From Sulfurospirillum multivorans DSM 12446 (GTDB taxonomy: Bacteria > Campylobacterota > Campylobacteria > Campylobacterales > Sulfurospirillaceae), in assembly GCF_000568815.1 (NCBI RefSeq), contig NZ_CP007201.1, positions 434,001 through 498,000 of the forward strand: DNA of 64,000 nucleotides, read 5' to 3'. Positions 44,800 through 54,167 of this stretch are shown in pieces (positions within the stretch are counted from its first letter, which is position 1; every line of letters begins with the position of its first letter). The translations under genes were made by a program, and so were the position numbers. The notes below the pieces were generated by a model, which was not told the origin of the DNA, did no database searches, and was given only the letters and a program-made list of their open reading frames with translations.

Positions 44800-44834
44800 A
44801 AATAAAAACTACACAATAAATGTAATTTTTATTT
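44800..44834. promoter_or_regulatory. 14-bp near-perfect inverted repeat upstream of the molybdoenzyme
   Basis: AAATAAAAACTACA (44800-44813), spacer CAATAAA, TGTAATTTTTATTT (44821-44834); 13 of 14 pairs match. It sits 52 bases before the start codon and is a candidate binding site for the response regulator encoded downstream. Very AT-rich, so chance is not excluded. Confidence 0.4.
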
Positions 44835-44885
44835 AAGGTTTGCATGTTTCCAGTATGAAAAATCGTTCAATCTAAGGAGAACACA

Positions 44886-47435
44886 ATGACAAAGAATATG
44901 GACAGAAGATCGTTTTTAAAAGTAGGCGGTGCTGCGGCAGGTGTTGCTGTAGCGACGGTAAGTGCTGAAGCGATTCCTTTGGTGGGAGATTCTATTTTGC
45001 AAGATGGCGTTGATGGTGTGAGTGCCTCACACTTTGGTGCGGTTAAGACCAAAGTGCGCAACGGTCGCTTTGAAAGTGTGGAAGCGTTTGAGGGTGACAG
45101 CTATCCTAGCACCTTGATTCAAGGGCTTCCAGCGCGTACCTATGCGCAAGATCGTATCTTATACCCATGCGTTCGTGAGGGGTATTTGAAAAATGGGTAT
45201 AAAAGCGATAAAAGCAAACGTGGCTCAGACAAATATGTCCGTGTTTCATGGGAAAAAGCCTTTGATTTGATCGCCGATGAGCTCAAACGTGTCTATAAAA
45301 GTTATGGTCCTGATGCTGTCTTTGGAGGAAGTTACGGTTGGTTTTGTGTAGGAAGTCTCAACAACCCACAAGCGTTGGTCGGCAGAATGTTAGGCGTTGC
45401 AGGTGGCTACACGTCACGTACCTTGACCTACTCAACCCATGCAATTCGTGCGATCACCCCTTATGTAACGGGTGGCGATGAGTCGAGTAACCAACAAACC
45501 GCGTATCCAAATCTCATTGCGAATTCTGAATGTATCGTTTTTTGGAGCAGTGATCCTATCAATACCAACCAAATTGCGTGGGGCGTGCCTGACCATCAAT
45601 CGTATGAGTATATGAAACAGCTCAAAGCTGAGGCTAAAAAACGCAATATCAAGTTCTACTGCATCGATCCCGTCTATAACAACACTGCGATGTATTTTGG
45701 AGCAGAGCACATTAAAGTGCGTCCAACGACCGACGTTGCGATGATGCTGGGAATGGCGCACTATCTGTACAGTGAAAATCTCTACAGCAAAGAGTTTGTG
45801 GAAAAATACACGAGCGGTTTTGCGGAATTCAAAGCCTATCTTTTAGGTGAGGGTGAGGATAAAGTCATCAAAACACCTGAGTGGGCGGCTAAAATTTGTG
45901 GTGTGGAGGCAAGTGTGATCAAAATGCTTGCTAAAGAGTTTGCCTCAAAACGTACGATGCTCATGGGCGGTTGGGGATTCCAAAGAGCGCACCATGGGGA
46001 GCAACCTCACTGGATGCTGATCACGCTTGCGAGTATGCTCGGTCAGATCGGACTTGCTGGTGGAGGATTTGGATGTGCGTATCACTACTCAGATGGTGGT
46101 GTTCCTGCCCCAGCAGCTGCTACTGGCAATCCTTTAAGCGATGTCAAAATGGGCAATGGTAGCCAAGGCGCTGCAGCAAGTGCGGATGCTCCTGCTGCAT
46201 CTCCTGGATTAACAGGCATTAGTGTCAACTCTAAAGTGGATGGTCCTTGGAAACAACGTAAAATTCCTGTGATTCCTGTTTCGCGTATCGTTGAATGTTT
46301 GGAAAATCCAGGTCGTGAGATCTTATTTGATGGTAAAAAACTCACCTATCCTGATTTGAAAATGGCGTATTGGGCGGGCGGAAATCCTTTCCATCACCAC
46401 CAAGATCGTAACCGTATGATCAAAGCGTGGCAAAAATTTGAGACCTTTGTGGTGAACGAGTGCTTTTGGACAGCAACGGCGCGAATGGCAGACATCGTGC
46501 TTCCTGCAACAACAGAGCAAGAGCGCAATGACATTACCAAATCGCACACCAACAGCTACATTTTTGCGATGAAAAAAGCAGTTGAACCCGTCGGTGAAGC
46601 GATGGATGATTTTGACATTTTTGTGAACATCCTAAGACGTTTTAGTGCTGCTGAAGTGTTGGCGTTTACCGAGGGTAAAAGTAAAATGGAGTGGATCAAA
46701 TCGTTTTATGATGAGTCTTACAACAAAGCAAAAAAATCAGGCGTTGCGATGCCTGCCTTTGATGAATTTTGGGAGAAAGGGTTTGTGAAGTTTGAGACAC
46801 CTGAAGCGGCTAAAAATTTCATTAAGTACAAAACCTTTAGAGACAATCCTGTGACCAACCGTTTGGGAACGCCATCCGGTAAGATCGAGATTTTCTCGAA
46901 AAAAATTGCAGGATACGGGTACAAAGAGTGCAAAGGGCATCCAACATGGTTTGAGCCGATGGAGTGGCTTGGTAGTTCCGTGGCAAAAGAGTTCCCACTC
47001 AATCTTGTCTCTCCACACCCAAAATACCGCCTTCACTCACAGCTCAATAACACATGGCTTCGTGATCTTGAAGAGGTTCAAGGCAGAGAGCCTATCTGGA
47101 TGCACCCTAAAGATGCCGCCAAACGAGGCATTCAAAATGGCGATGTCGTGCGCATCTTTAACAAACGCGGACAAGTGCTTGGTGGCGCTGTCGTGACTGA
47201 AGCCGTGATGGAAGGCGTTGTAAGAATGCAAGAGGGCGCTTGGTACGATCCTAAAGAGCCAGGCAAAATTGGTTCATTGTGTGTGCATGGTGATGTCAAT
47301 GTCCTTATCGCCGATGTTCCAACCTCCGAACTTGCCCAAGGCAATCAAGCCACAGCGCTGGTCGAGATTGAAAAATTCAAAGGGGAAATACCTGCCATTG
47401 GCATCTTTAAAGCCCCTGTGATGAAAGGAATGTAA
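44886..47435 (+). CDS. torA: Tat-exported molybdopterin S/N-oxide reductase (TorA/DorA type)
   Basis: 849 residues. A twin-arginine signal MDRRSFLKVGG (Arg7, Arg8) is followed by the DMSO reductase family body. The molybdenum ligand should be Ser183 in TYSTHAIRA. SYGW (149-152) contains Tyr150 and Trp152; a Tyr at this place is known from DMSO reductases and missing from E. coli TMAO reductase. Later GGGFGCAYHYSDGG is a cofactor-binding block. Residues about 407-440 are an unusual Ala/Gly/Pro-rich insertion. It should reduce TMAO or DMSO in the periplasm, receiving electrons from the cytochrome encoded next. The homologous Campylobacter jejuni Cj0264c/Cj0265c pair has the same order. TorA is the closest name, but the exact substrate is open. 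Confidence 0.9.
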   Translation: MTKNMDRRSFLKVGGAAAGVAVATVSAEAIPLVGDSILQDGVDGVSASHFGAVKTKVRNGRFESVEAFEGDSYPSTLIQGLPARTYAQDRILYPCVREGYLKNGYKSDKSKRGSDKYVRVSWEKAFDLIADELKRVYKSYGPDAVFGGSYGWFCVGSLNNPQALVGRMLGVAGGYTSRTLTYSTHAIRAITPYVTGGDESSNQQTAYPNLIANSECIVFWSSDPINTNQIAWGVPDHQSYEYMKQLKAEAKKRNIKFYCIDPVYNNTAMYFGAEHIKVRPTTDVAMMLGMAHYLYSENLYSKEFVEKYTSGFAEFKAYLLGEGEDKVIKTPEWAAKICGVEASVIKMLAKEFASKRTMLMGGWGFQRAHHGEQPHWMLITLASMLGQIGLAGGGFGCAYHYSDGGVPAPAAATGNPLSDVKMGNGSQGAAASADAPAASPGLTGISVNSKVDGPWKQRKIPVIPVSRIVECLENPGREILFDGKKLTYPDLKMAYWAGGNPFHHHQDRNRMIKAWQKFETFVVNECFWTATARMADIVLPATTEQERNDITKSHTNSYIFAMKKAVEPVGEAMDDFDIFVNILRRFSAAEVLAFTEGKSKMEWIKSFYDESYNKAKKSGVAMPAFDEFWEKGFVKFETPEAAKNFIKYKTFRDNPVTNRLGTPSGKIEIFSKKIAGYGYKECKGHPTWFEPMEWLGSSVAKEFPLNLVSPHPKYRLHSQLNNTWLRDLEEVQGREPIWMHPKDAAKRGIQNGDVVRIFNKRGQVLGGAVVTEAVMEGVVRMQEGAWYDPKEPGKIGSLCVHGDVNVLIADVPTSELAQGNQATALVEIEKFKGEIPAIGIFKAPVMKGM

Positions 47436-47438
47436 TTC

Positions 47439-47999
47439 ATGTTGTTTAGAAAGATACTTGGAATGCTCTGCCTCACGTCGCTCCTTTTTGGGGCGGGCGG
47501 ATCGTTTATGAGCAAAAATAGCCCTCTGTTTTCCGATGCGAGTGCTAAAGAGGCTTTGGGCGAATTGATCGTCTCGGCTGAGGTAAAAGAGCTCTCAAAA
47601 AGCGGCGAGTACACCGAAGTTGAATTTACAGGCTATCAGCCTAAAGACAGTGGCGTTGTGTATGAAAAAACGGGGGTACTGATCGTTGGATTCGAGACGG
47701 CGAAACCCAGCGCAGTTAAAATCATCGGCGAAAAAACAGATGAATATGGCACTGTTTGGTCGCATGTGACAGTCAAAGGCTTTGTTGTCACCAGCGCACT
47801 TGGCAAAGATAAAGGGAGTATTTTACAAGCGGGTAAAGATCTTTTTAGCGCCAAATGCGGTACCTGCCATGCCCTTCATGCTGAGAATGAGTTTGATGCC
47901 AATGTATGGCCAAGCATTCTTGAAGCGATGGGTGAGCAAGCCGCACTTTCCAAAGACGAGAAATATTCGATTATGAAGTATCTGCAAAACTATAAGTAG
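47439..47999 (+). CDS. monohaem c-type cytochrome, electron donor to the S/N-oxide reductase
   Basis: 186 residues, signal peptide over about 1-19. One haem-binding motif CGTCH (Cys140, Cys143, His144) near the C-terminus; Met164 is a possible second ligand. The N-terminal 120 residues form a separate domain (SGEYTEVEFTGYQPKDSG) of unknown function. It begins 3 bases after the reductase stop, so the two are one transcript. This is the Cj0265c-type partner that passes electrons to the molybdoenzyme. A perfect terminator follows. Confidence 0.9.
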   Translation: MLFRKILGMLCLTSLLFGAGGSFMSKNSPLFSDASAKEALGELIVSAEVKELSKSGEYTEVEFTGYQPKDSGVVYEKTGVLIVGFETAKPSAVKIIGEKTDEYGTVWSHVTVKGFVVTSALGKDKGSILQAGKDLFSAKCGTCHALHAENEFDANVWPSILEAMGEQAALSKDEKYSIMKYLQNYK

Positions 48000-48006
48000 A
48001 TTTGCC

Positions 48007-48032
48007 TTCCTTCGCCTGTAAAGGCGAAGGAA
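48007..48032 (+). terminator. terminator after the cytochrome gene
   Basis: Perfect 11-bp stem TTCCTTCGCCT (48007-48017), loop GTAA, AGGCGAAGGAA (48022-48032), 7 bases past the stop. Confidence 0.8.
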
Positions 48033-48099
48033 TCTCATACGCTCCAAAGATAAAATAGGCTAAAATCTTTACATGTAACATCATTTCAAAGGATAGTAG

Positions 48100-48786
48100 A
48101 TGGAACTTTGGCTGGAAAAACTCAAATCTTTGCGCATGCTGTACGCCGAAGATGAAGAGGGTATTCGAAAGCCCATGGCAAACACGCTTTCGTACTATCT
48201 CAAAGAGGTGCTTGAGGCGCGAGATGGCGAAGAGGCTCTTGATCTGTACTACGAACAACGTCCCGACATCATTCTGACCGATCTGAGAATGCCTAAAAAA
48301 GATGGGCTTTATATGGTCAAAGAGATTCGTAAGAGTGACAAAAAAACCCCCATTGTAATGATTACCGCGCATACCGATAAAGAGTATCTGCTCAGTGCCA
48401 TTGAGCTTAAGATCGAAAAATACCTGATCAAACCCGTTGCACTGGATGAACTCTTAGGCGCTCTTAAACTGTGTGTGACCGAAATTGAATCAGGTCGCTC
48501 TCTTTTTCTTGAATGTAAAAATTGCAAATTTGACTTTAAAAACAGGCACATTGTGTACGATGATGGCAAAGAGACCGAACTGACCCATAAAGAGGCGGAT
48601 TTTCTAGAGCTGTTATTGCGCAAAAAAGGGATGGTGGTCAGTTACGAAGAGATTGAAGTCAATGTCTGGAAAGAGGAGTTTATGAGCATTGCCGCCCTTC
48701 GCACCTTGGTCAAATCCCTGCGAAAAAAGTTGCCCAATAGTTTTATCAAAAACCACTCTCAATCAGGATACAGTTTTGAGGTTTAG
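48100..48786 (+). CDS. response regulator, OmpR-like winged-helix output
   Basis: 228 residues. Receiver domain with the acidic pair Glu17/Asp18, phosphoacceptor Asp61 (LTDLRMP), Thr89 (MITAHT) and Lys111 (IKPV). The C-terminal half (ELTHKEADFLELLLRKKGMV and ALRTLVKSLRKKLP) is an OmpR/PhoB-type DNA-binding domain. It starts about 68 bases after the cytochrome terminator, with a palindrome just upstream (48068). The next gene overlaps its end. It should control genes in response to the binding protein and kinase encoded downstream; the S/N-oxide reductase is the obvious target. Confidence 0.92.
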   Translation: MELWLEKLKSLRMLYAEDEEGIRKPMANTLSYYLKEVLEARDGEEALDLYYEQRPDIILTDLRMPKKDGLYMVKEIRKSDKKTPIVMITAHTDKEYLLSAIELKIEKYLIKPVALDELLGALKLCVTEIESGRSLFLECKNCKFDFKNRHIVYDDGKETELTHKEADFLELLLRKKGMVVSYEEIEVNVWKEEFMSIAALRTLVKSLRKKLPNSFIKNHSQSGYSFEV

Positions 48787-50359
48787 CCCTCTTTTTCTGT
48801 TTTTCATTCCACTCCTCTACGGAGCTCTTTTGGCAGAAGAAGCCTTTTACCATGAAGATTCGAGTCAAGAACGTGTTTTACATGTAAGAGATCCACGCTC
48901 ACATATTAAGGTCTTTTTGCCCTCCATGCCGTACAATTATGTCTCACGCTTGGTCAATGAAGGCTTAGTGAGACTGGCAGAGAATGAACAAGGTTGGGAG
49001 TATGCTTTAGCGATTAAAAGTACCAAACTCTCACCGCTTTTGTATGAGTTTGAACTGCGTCAGGGGGTTCGTTTTCAAGATGGAACCCCGTTTAATGCCG
49101 ACTCGATCATGCACAATTTTAGCTACTTTTTAAAACAACCGTTTAACTATACCAATATTCACAATGCCCTTAAACACGTCGAAAAAGTCTCGGAGTACAA
49201 AATCCGTCTGCACCTTAGCGAGCCTTATGGGATGCTCTACCGCGACCTTGCGCGCATCTACTCCGAAGCGTATCTCAACACCTTTGGGTGGGGCGGTGCT
49301 GAGACAGGGGCGAACATTAAGGCGTCAGGTCCTTATGGACTGGGACCTTATATATTGGTTGAAGGGATGATTACAGGGCGCAAACAGACCCCCAAAGCGA
49401 TTCTCAAAGCCAATCCTTACTATTGGGAAAAAGAGTATCCTTCCATTGAGACGATTACTTTTTTTACGGAGCTTTCAACCTCGCAAGCGCTTCGGTTAGC
49501 CTTGTTTACGGATGGCGGGCTTGATTTTATGCAGATTCCTTTCAATAAAAAAATCGAAACGATGCTCTCTCCTTATGCCAAACTGGTCTCGATGCCTTCC
49601 TCCCATAACTTTACGATCTACTTTAATTTGCTCAAACACTATTCCCCCATCGCGCGCAAAGAGGTGCGCCAAGCGCTGAATTGTGCCTTGAATCAACAAA
49701 GCTTGCTCGATTTTACCTACAAAAAAGAGGGTAGACTTAACCCTGCGGCACTTAAAGCGTGCCCTTTGGACGCGGAAATGGTGGAGCGTACGTTAAAGGG
49801 GTTGGAACTCAATGTCGCTACCCAAGATTCACTGCTGTTTTTATGGAAAGGGATTGAGTATCAACTCTCGATGTATGGCGTGAAGTTTCACTACACGATT
49901 ACGACGAGTGAGAAAGAGATTTACGACTTAACGCAAAAAAATCATAAAAGCATTCAAGAGTGGGATCTTTTGATTCAAAATACCCAAGATTGGTATGGCA
50001 GACACCCTTGGCCGGTTTTCATTCGCTACCAAGAGAACAATCCTTGGAGTTTTGTCCATCATGATGCTTTGATGAAAGACTATATTAAGGCATTTTTTGG
50101 GCTTGAACAAGAAGATGTGCTGTTTCAAACACTGACCCAAAAGATTCAAGATCGAGCGTGTGAGGAGGCGTATATGCTGTTTGTCCCGATTCCCAATGCC
50201 GTTTTTGCGATGAATAAAGAGCTGGTTTTTGAGCCACTTGGCATCGGTATGCAACCGTTTTGGAAAGCGAAGATTACCGATCAACACTGGTCAGTTAGAG
50301 GCGATAAACCCTATCCTTTAGTGCTTCAAAATCCTCTTTTACCAAAGCGACTCCCATGA
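48776..50359 (+). CDS. extracellular solute-binding protein (family 5), sensory partner of the kinase
   Basis: 527 residues from TTG 48776, inside the last codons of the response regulator, with AGGA about 9 bases upstream. This start gives RFSPLFLFFIPLLYGALLAE, a clean signal peptide; longer starts would not. The mature part is a peptide/nickel (SBP_bac_5) binding protein: LRQGVRFQDGTPFNADS and ANPYYWEKEYPSIETI are typical. No permease or ATPase is nearby, and the ATG of a histidine kinase overlaps its stop (ATGA), so it probably acts as a periplasmic sensor. One palindrome inside (48877, Leu-His-Val). Confidence 0.82.
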   Translation: MRFSPLFLFFIPLLYGALLAEEAFYHEDSSQERVLHVRDPRSHIKVFLPSMPYNYVSRLVNEGLVRLAENEQGWEYALAIKSTKLSPLLYEFELRQGVRFQDGTPFNADSIMHNFSYFLKQPFNYTNIHNALKHVEKVSEYKIRLHLSEPYGMLYRDLARIYSEAYLNTFGWGGAETGANIKASGPYGLGPYILVEGMITGRKQTPKAILKANPYYWEKEYPSIETITFFTELSTSQALRLALFTDGGLDFMQIPFNKKIETMLSPYAKLVSMPSSHNFTIYFNLLKHYSPIARKEVRQALNCALNQQSLLDFTYKKEGRLNPAALKACPLDAEMVERTLKGLELNVATQDSLLFLWKGIEYQLSMYGVKFHYTITTSEKEIYDLTQKNHKSIQEWDLLIQNTQDWYGRHPWPVFIRYQENNPWSFVHHDALMKDYIKAFFGLEQEDVLFQTLTQKIQDRACEEAYMLFVPIPNAVFAMNKELVFEPLGIGMQPFWKAKITDQHWSVRGDKPYPLVLQNPLLPKRLP

Positions 50360-52035
50360 AAAAAATCCCTATCAAATACAAACTCTTATTGCTTTTTAGC
50401 TTTTCCTTCATCGGGATGCTCATCCTCTCAGAGCGTACCTTTGCGCTCTCTCAAGAAAACATCAGCAATGCAACCATGATTTTTGAGAATTCGCGTAGCA
50501 CACAGCATCTGCAAGAGAACTACATCGAGCCGACTAACGTTTTGCGTGAGATGAGCCTCTCGTTGGTGATGTCGCCCAATGAGGATTATCGTAAAAATAT
50601 TGAAATTGACATTGTGAAGCAACGCAAGCGTCTGGAAGAGAATTTTAGCAAACTGGATGCGCAAACCTACGCTTCGTGGAAAGCCTATGCGAACAGTGTG
50701 GAAAAGACGTGTGGTTACCTTGGCGCACGTTTTGAAGAGGGTGCGTTTGTGCATGTGAATTCGATTGAGCGAGAGCATTATTACGCACTGCTCAATCGCC
50801 TCAAAGCACTTCAGCATGACGCAGTAAATCAAACTGAGCAAAATTTTTCAGACATTCAAACCAGCGCACGTGCGCTCAAATATGAACTTGCCATTCTCGT
50901 TCTTTTGCTCTCCGCATTGGTGTTTGTGGCAGGCTATCTGCTCTCCAGCCACATTGTTTCTTCCATCTTAAAGCTTCAAGAGGGTCTTAAAGAGTTTTTT
51001 GGTTATTTGGAGACCAAAGCTATAGTGCCTAAATCCATAGAGTTGAACAGCAGAGATGAACTTGAGGACATGTCAAAGCTGCTCAACCTTAGTATTGCTA
51101 AAGCTTCAGCCAATATTGAGCAAGACATTATTTTTGTTGAAGACGCGATCAATGTGGTTAATGATCTTAAGATGGGAAAACTCTCTTCACGCCTTCATGC
51201 CACCGCGCAAGCCCAAGAGTTGCAACTGCTTAAAAACGTTATCAACGCGATGATTGACAATCTCGAATCCAAAATCAATGAAGAGATTTTCAAGCGTAGC
51301 GAACAAGAAAAACTGCTGATTCAGCAGAGTAAATTGGCGAGTATGAGTGAAATGATCGGCAATATCGCGCATCAATGGCGGCAGCCGCTTGGCGAGATCA
51401 GCGCACTTTTAATTAACATTCAAGTCAAGCATGAGTTTAATGATTTGGATGAGCACTCTTTACTCTCATCCATTCAACAATGTGTTAAAATCAGTACCTT
51501 TATGTCAGGCACGATCAGTGATTTTCAAAACTTTTTTAAGCCTTCCAAAGAGAAAGAGGTGTTTGAGATCAGTGAAGCGTGTGAGCGTTCTATCGCGATT
51601 TTGCAAGCATCCCTTAAGTACCACGGCATCGAATTTTCGTTCGATATTTCCGAAAAGATGGAGGTGCTGGGCTATCCCAACGAGTTTGCTCAAGCGCTTT
51701 TAAACATTCTCTCCAACGCCAAAGATGTCTTAAGTGAGCGTGAAATCAGCAATCCATTTATTCGTTTGAATCTCAAAAAAGGGTACAAATACATTTTGAT
51801 CGTGATCGAAGATAATGGCGGTGGCATCGCAAGCGAACACATGGAGCGCATTTTTGAGCCGTATTTTACCACCAAATATGCGAAGCAAGGTACTGGCATT
51901 GGGCTTTATATGACGAAGATGATTATTGAAAATAACATGGGTGGCATTATTACCGTTAAAAACACAGAAATTGGGGCACTTTTTACAATTAAATTGCCCA
52001 GCATTTCAGAGGTAGCTGTGGAGTATGAGGCTTAA
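50356..52035 (+). CDS. sensor histidine kinase
   Basis: 559 residues. Two transmembrane helices (about 10-28 and 178-198) enclose a 150-residue periplasmic sensor domain; HAMP-like and coiled-coil regions follow. The dimerisation box is IGNIAHQWRQPLGE with phospho-acceptor His339, in the HQWRQP form common in this phylum, and the ATPase domain has GNGG-type DNGGGIASEH and GTGIGLYM. It overlaps the solute-binding gene by 4 bases. It should read the binding protein and phosphorylate the response regulator two genes upstream. Confidence 0.93.
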   Translation: MKKIPIKYKLLLLFSFSFIGMLILSERTFALSQENISNATMIFENSRSTQHLQENYIEPTNVLREMSLSLVMSPNEDYRKNIEIDIVKQRKRLEENFSKLDAQTYASWKAYANSVEKTCGYLGARFEEGAFVHVNSIEREHYYALLNRLKALQHDAVNQTEQNFSDIQTSARALKYELAILVLLLSALVFVAGYLLSSHIVSSILKLQEGLKEFFGYLETKAIVPKSIELNSRDELEDMSKLLNLSIAKASANIEQDIIFVEDAINVVNDLKMGKLSSRLHATAQAQELQLLKNVINAMIDNLESKINEEIFKRSEQEKLLIQQSKLASMSEMIGNIAHQWRQPLGEISALLINIQVKHEFNDLDEHSLLSSIQQCVKISTFMSGTISDFQNFFKPSKEKEVFEISEACERSIAILQASLKYHGIEFSFDISEKMEVLGYPNEFAQALLNILSNAKDVLSEREISNPFIRLNLKKGYKYILIVIEDNGGGIASEHMERIFEPYFTTKYAKQGTGIGLYMTKMIIENNMGGIITVKNTEIGALFTIKLPSISEVAVEYEA

Positions 52036-52044
52036 AAAAAAGCG

Positions 52045-52077
52045 TTTACATGTAAGTCAAAGATGCTTACATGTAAA
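52045..52077. terminator. bidirectional terminator from two inverted palindromes
   Basis: TTTACATGTAAG (52045-52056), 9-base loop, CTTACATGTAAA (52066-52077), perfect. It lies between the convergent kinase and chemoreceptor genes, ending 6 bases before the latter's stop. Confidence 0.75.
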
Positions 52078-52083
52078 GATGCT

Positions 52084-53535
52084 TTAGGCATGAGTGTTTT
52101 TCTCTGCAACCATCTCATCAAGGGTTTTAAAGAGCACTTTACTCTCTTTTTCCACCTCTTTAAAGGAGTGCACAATCTGCTCTTTCTCCTCCAAAAGGTT
52201 TGAAGAGGTGGAATGAATCAGTTTTGCCACTTCGAGCACATGGGTGTGGAAATTTTGGTGTGGCGCATAAAGCGCTTTGAAGCTTTGCGTATCGCCAAAA
52301 ATCTTCGCCCCATCGTGATGGTACCACTCACCCAAGCTACAGGTTTCATGGTTTTGGAACGATGCGTCTTTGTCATTGACATACACAGCACTGTAGGCGT
52401 TGGACTTAAAGATTGCGTGGTTCATCTTCGCTAAGGTGATAAAAATCGTCTGCTGAATGGTATTGATGTTCGTGGCGGTTGTGTTGGAATGATCAATCAG
52501 GCTGTCAAACGTCGTACTGAGGTTATCCAGCGTTTTGGTAGAAGCATCGGCATTTTCTTTCATCGCATCGGCATTGGTCTCAAGCCCTGCGGTCTCTTGT
52601 TGCAGCATCTTAATCGACACAGCGATCTCCGCGGTTGCTTTTTGGGTGGTTTCGGCTAGTTTTCGCACTTCATCAGCGACCACGGCAAAACCACGTCCGT
52701 GTTCACCTGCGCGCGCCGCTTCAATGGCGGCATTGAGCGCAAGCAGATTGGTTTTATCGGCGATGTCATTGATCATATCGACCACATTGCTGATATCGCG
52801 CGTTCGCTGTGCCAGAACGCCAATACTCTGCTCATTTTGGTTGACAAATTCGACCAAGGAGGTGATCTTGGTGATGGTGTCACGTAGATTTTGGTAGCTT
52901 CCTTTGGTCTCATCCGCGTAAATCTCGCCATCGTGTGCAATATCTTTGAGACGCTCCACAATGATGGTCAGATTAGACTGAACGGTTGAGAAGTCATTTG
53001 AGCCACTGCTGATTTGCGCCAGTTCAGCATTGAGCGTGTTGCGTGCGATAAATTCGTGCGTTTGCTGCATCGCATGCACCGATTGATTGACCATGTTGGT
53101 CTGCTCTTTAAACTCGCCGTGCATTCCTTTTTGGAGAATTTTACGGCTAAAATCCTCTTTGGACGCCGCTAAAATGGTCGATTTAATCTCTTTGGTAACG
53201 AGCTCAAAATTATCCAAAAGAGAGTTCATATTGGAGCAGAGCAGTTTAAGTTCTCCGCCATCTTGAACATTTACAATGCGTCCGTGTAGATTACCGTGCT
53301 CGCTCTCTTTGACAATGTTTGCAAGTGCATGAATGGTTTTTTGTACCTTTCGGATATTGATAAACATAAACCAGCCCAGTGCAAAATTGCTAAGGTTGAG
53401 GATTTGAATCCAGTGCAGGCCATTAAAGGTGACTTCCAAGCAAAAGGCAATAAAAAAAATGACCAGTGAAATGAGGTTGGCATCTTGGATTTTTGCAAGA
53501 GACGATCTATTCATACGAGAGGATGAAGGCATCAT
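52084..53535 (-). CDS. CetA-like methyl-accepting chemotaxis protein with CZB domain
   Basis: 483 residues from ATG 53535, supported by AAAGG 6-10 bases upstream. Two hydrophobic helices near residues 20-60 lack a large periplasmic domain between them, so it does not sense outside ligands by itself. A HAMP region is followed by the signalling hairpin centred on [18 protein letters not shown]. The last about 110 residues ([23 protein letters not shown]) form a CZB zinc-binding domain. The PAS protein gene overlaps its start by 29 bases. CetA/CetB of Campylobacter jejuni mediate energy taxis with the same partner arrangement; whether CetA there has a CZB tail I cannot confirm. Confidence 0.88.
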   Translation of the reverse strand: MMPSSSRMNRSSLAKIQDANLISLVIFFIAFCLEVTFNGLHWIQILNLSNFALGWFMFINIRKVQKTIHALANIVKESEHGNLHGRIVNVQDGGELKLLCSNMNSLLDNFELVTKEIKSTILAASKEDFSRKILQKGMHGEFKEQTNMVNQSVHAMQQTHEFIARNTLNAELAQISSGSNDFSTVQSNLTIIVERLKDIAHDGEIYADETKGSYQNLRDTITKITSLVEFVNQNEQSIGVLAQRTRDISNVVDMINDIADKTNLLALNAAIEAARAGEHGRGFAVVADEVRKLAETTQKATAEIAVSIKMLQQETAGLETNADAMKENADASTKTLDNLSTTFDSLIDHSNTTATNINTIQQTIFITLAKMNHAIFKSNAYSAVYVNDKDASFQNHETCSLGEWYHHDGAKIFGDTQSFKALYAPHQNFHTHVLEVAKLIHSTSSNLLEEKEQIVHSFKEVEKESKVLFKTLDEMVAEKNTHA

Positions 53536-54013
53536 AGCTGACCTTTAGTTGAGATAGCGTATTTTCTAAGACGGTATTGGAGGCAGATATGCCACCTTGT
53601 CTTTCGGCGTTGAGCATTTTTTGGTAAAGAGGGATAATGACATCAAGCCCTTTTTGACTGGGCGCACGACGCACGGAGTGGTAGCCAATCAGCTGATTGG
53701 TGTTCGTGTCAATAATGGGTGTAATGTAGGCATGTACCCAGTAATATTGATTGTTTTTCGTGCGATTTTTCACATACGCAAAAACCTCTTTGCCCGCTTG
53801 AACACGCTCCCACAGAAGTTTGAAAATCGCTTTGGGCATATCGGGATGGCGTAAGACGTTGTGGGCAGCTCCGATGAGTTCGCTCTCTTTAAAACCAGAA
53901 ATCTCGATGAAAAGATCATTGGCATAGGTAATTCTGCCCTTAAGATCGGTTTTAGAGACAATAAAAAGATTTTCATCAAAACAGAGCTCATCGCCTTTTT
54001 GAGTAATGGACAT
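53507..54013 (-). CDS. CetB-like PAS-domain energy-taxis sensor
   Basis: 168 residues, one PAS domain with the Aer/CetB-type flavin-binding signature: [27 protein letters not shown] and [11 protein letters not shown]. Such proteins bind FAD and report the redox state of the electron transport chain to a membrane receptor. It is encoded directly upstream of, and overlaps, the CetA-like receptor, which lacks its own sensor domain. Together with the nuo cluster and the S/N-oxide reductase this fits a respiratory lifestyle. Confidence 0.88.
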   Translation of the reverse strand: MSITQKGDELCFDENLFIVSKTDLKGRITYANDLFIEISGFKESELIGAAHNVLRHPDMPKAIFKLLWERVQAGKEVFAYVKNRTKNNQYYWVHAYITPIIDTNTNQLIGYHSVRRAPSQKGLDVIIPLYQKMLNAERQGGISASNTVLENTLSQLKVSYDAFILSYE

Positions 54014-54167
54014 GACGGTTACTCCTTTTAAAATTGTTAAGTATTAAGTATAACGAAAAAAACAATCACTTTGTCACACATCCTTATGCAAGAAACATTC
54101 CTAATCACGATTCATTACTTTTCGTAGCGTAATTAATTAAATAGCGTTCTTTCAGAACTCTTGACAC

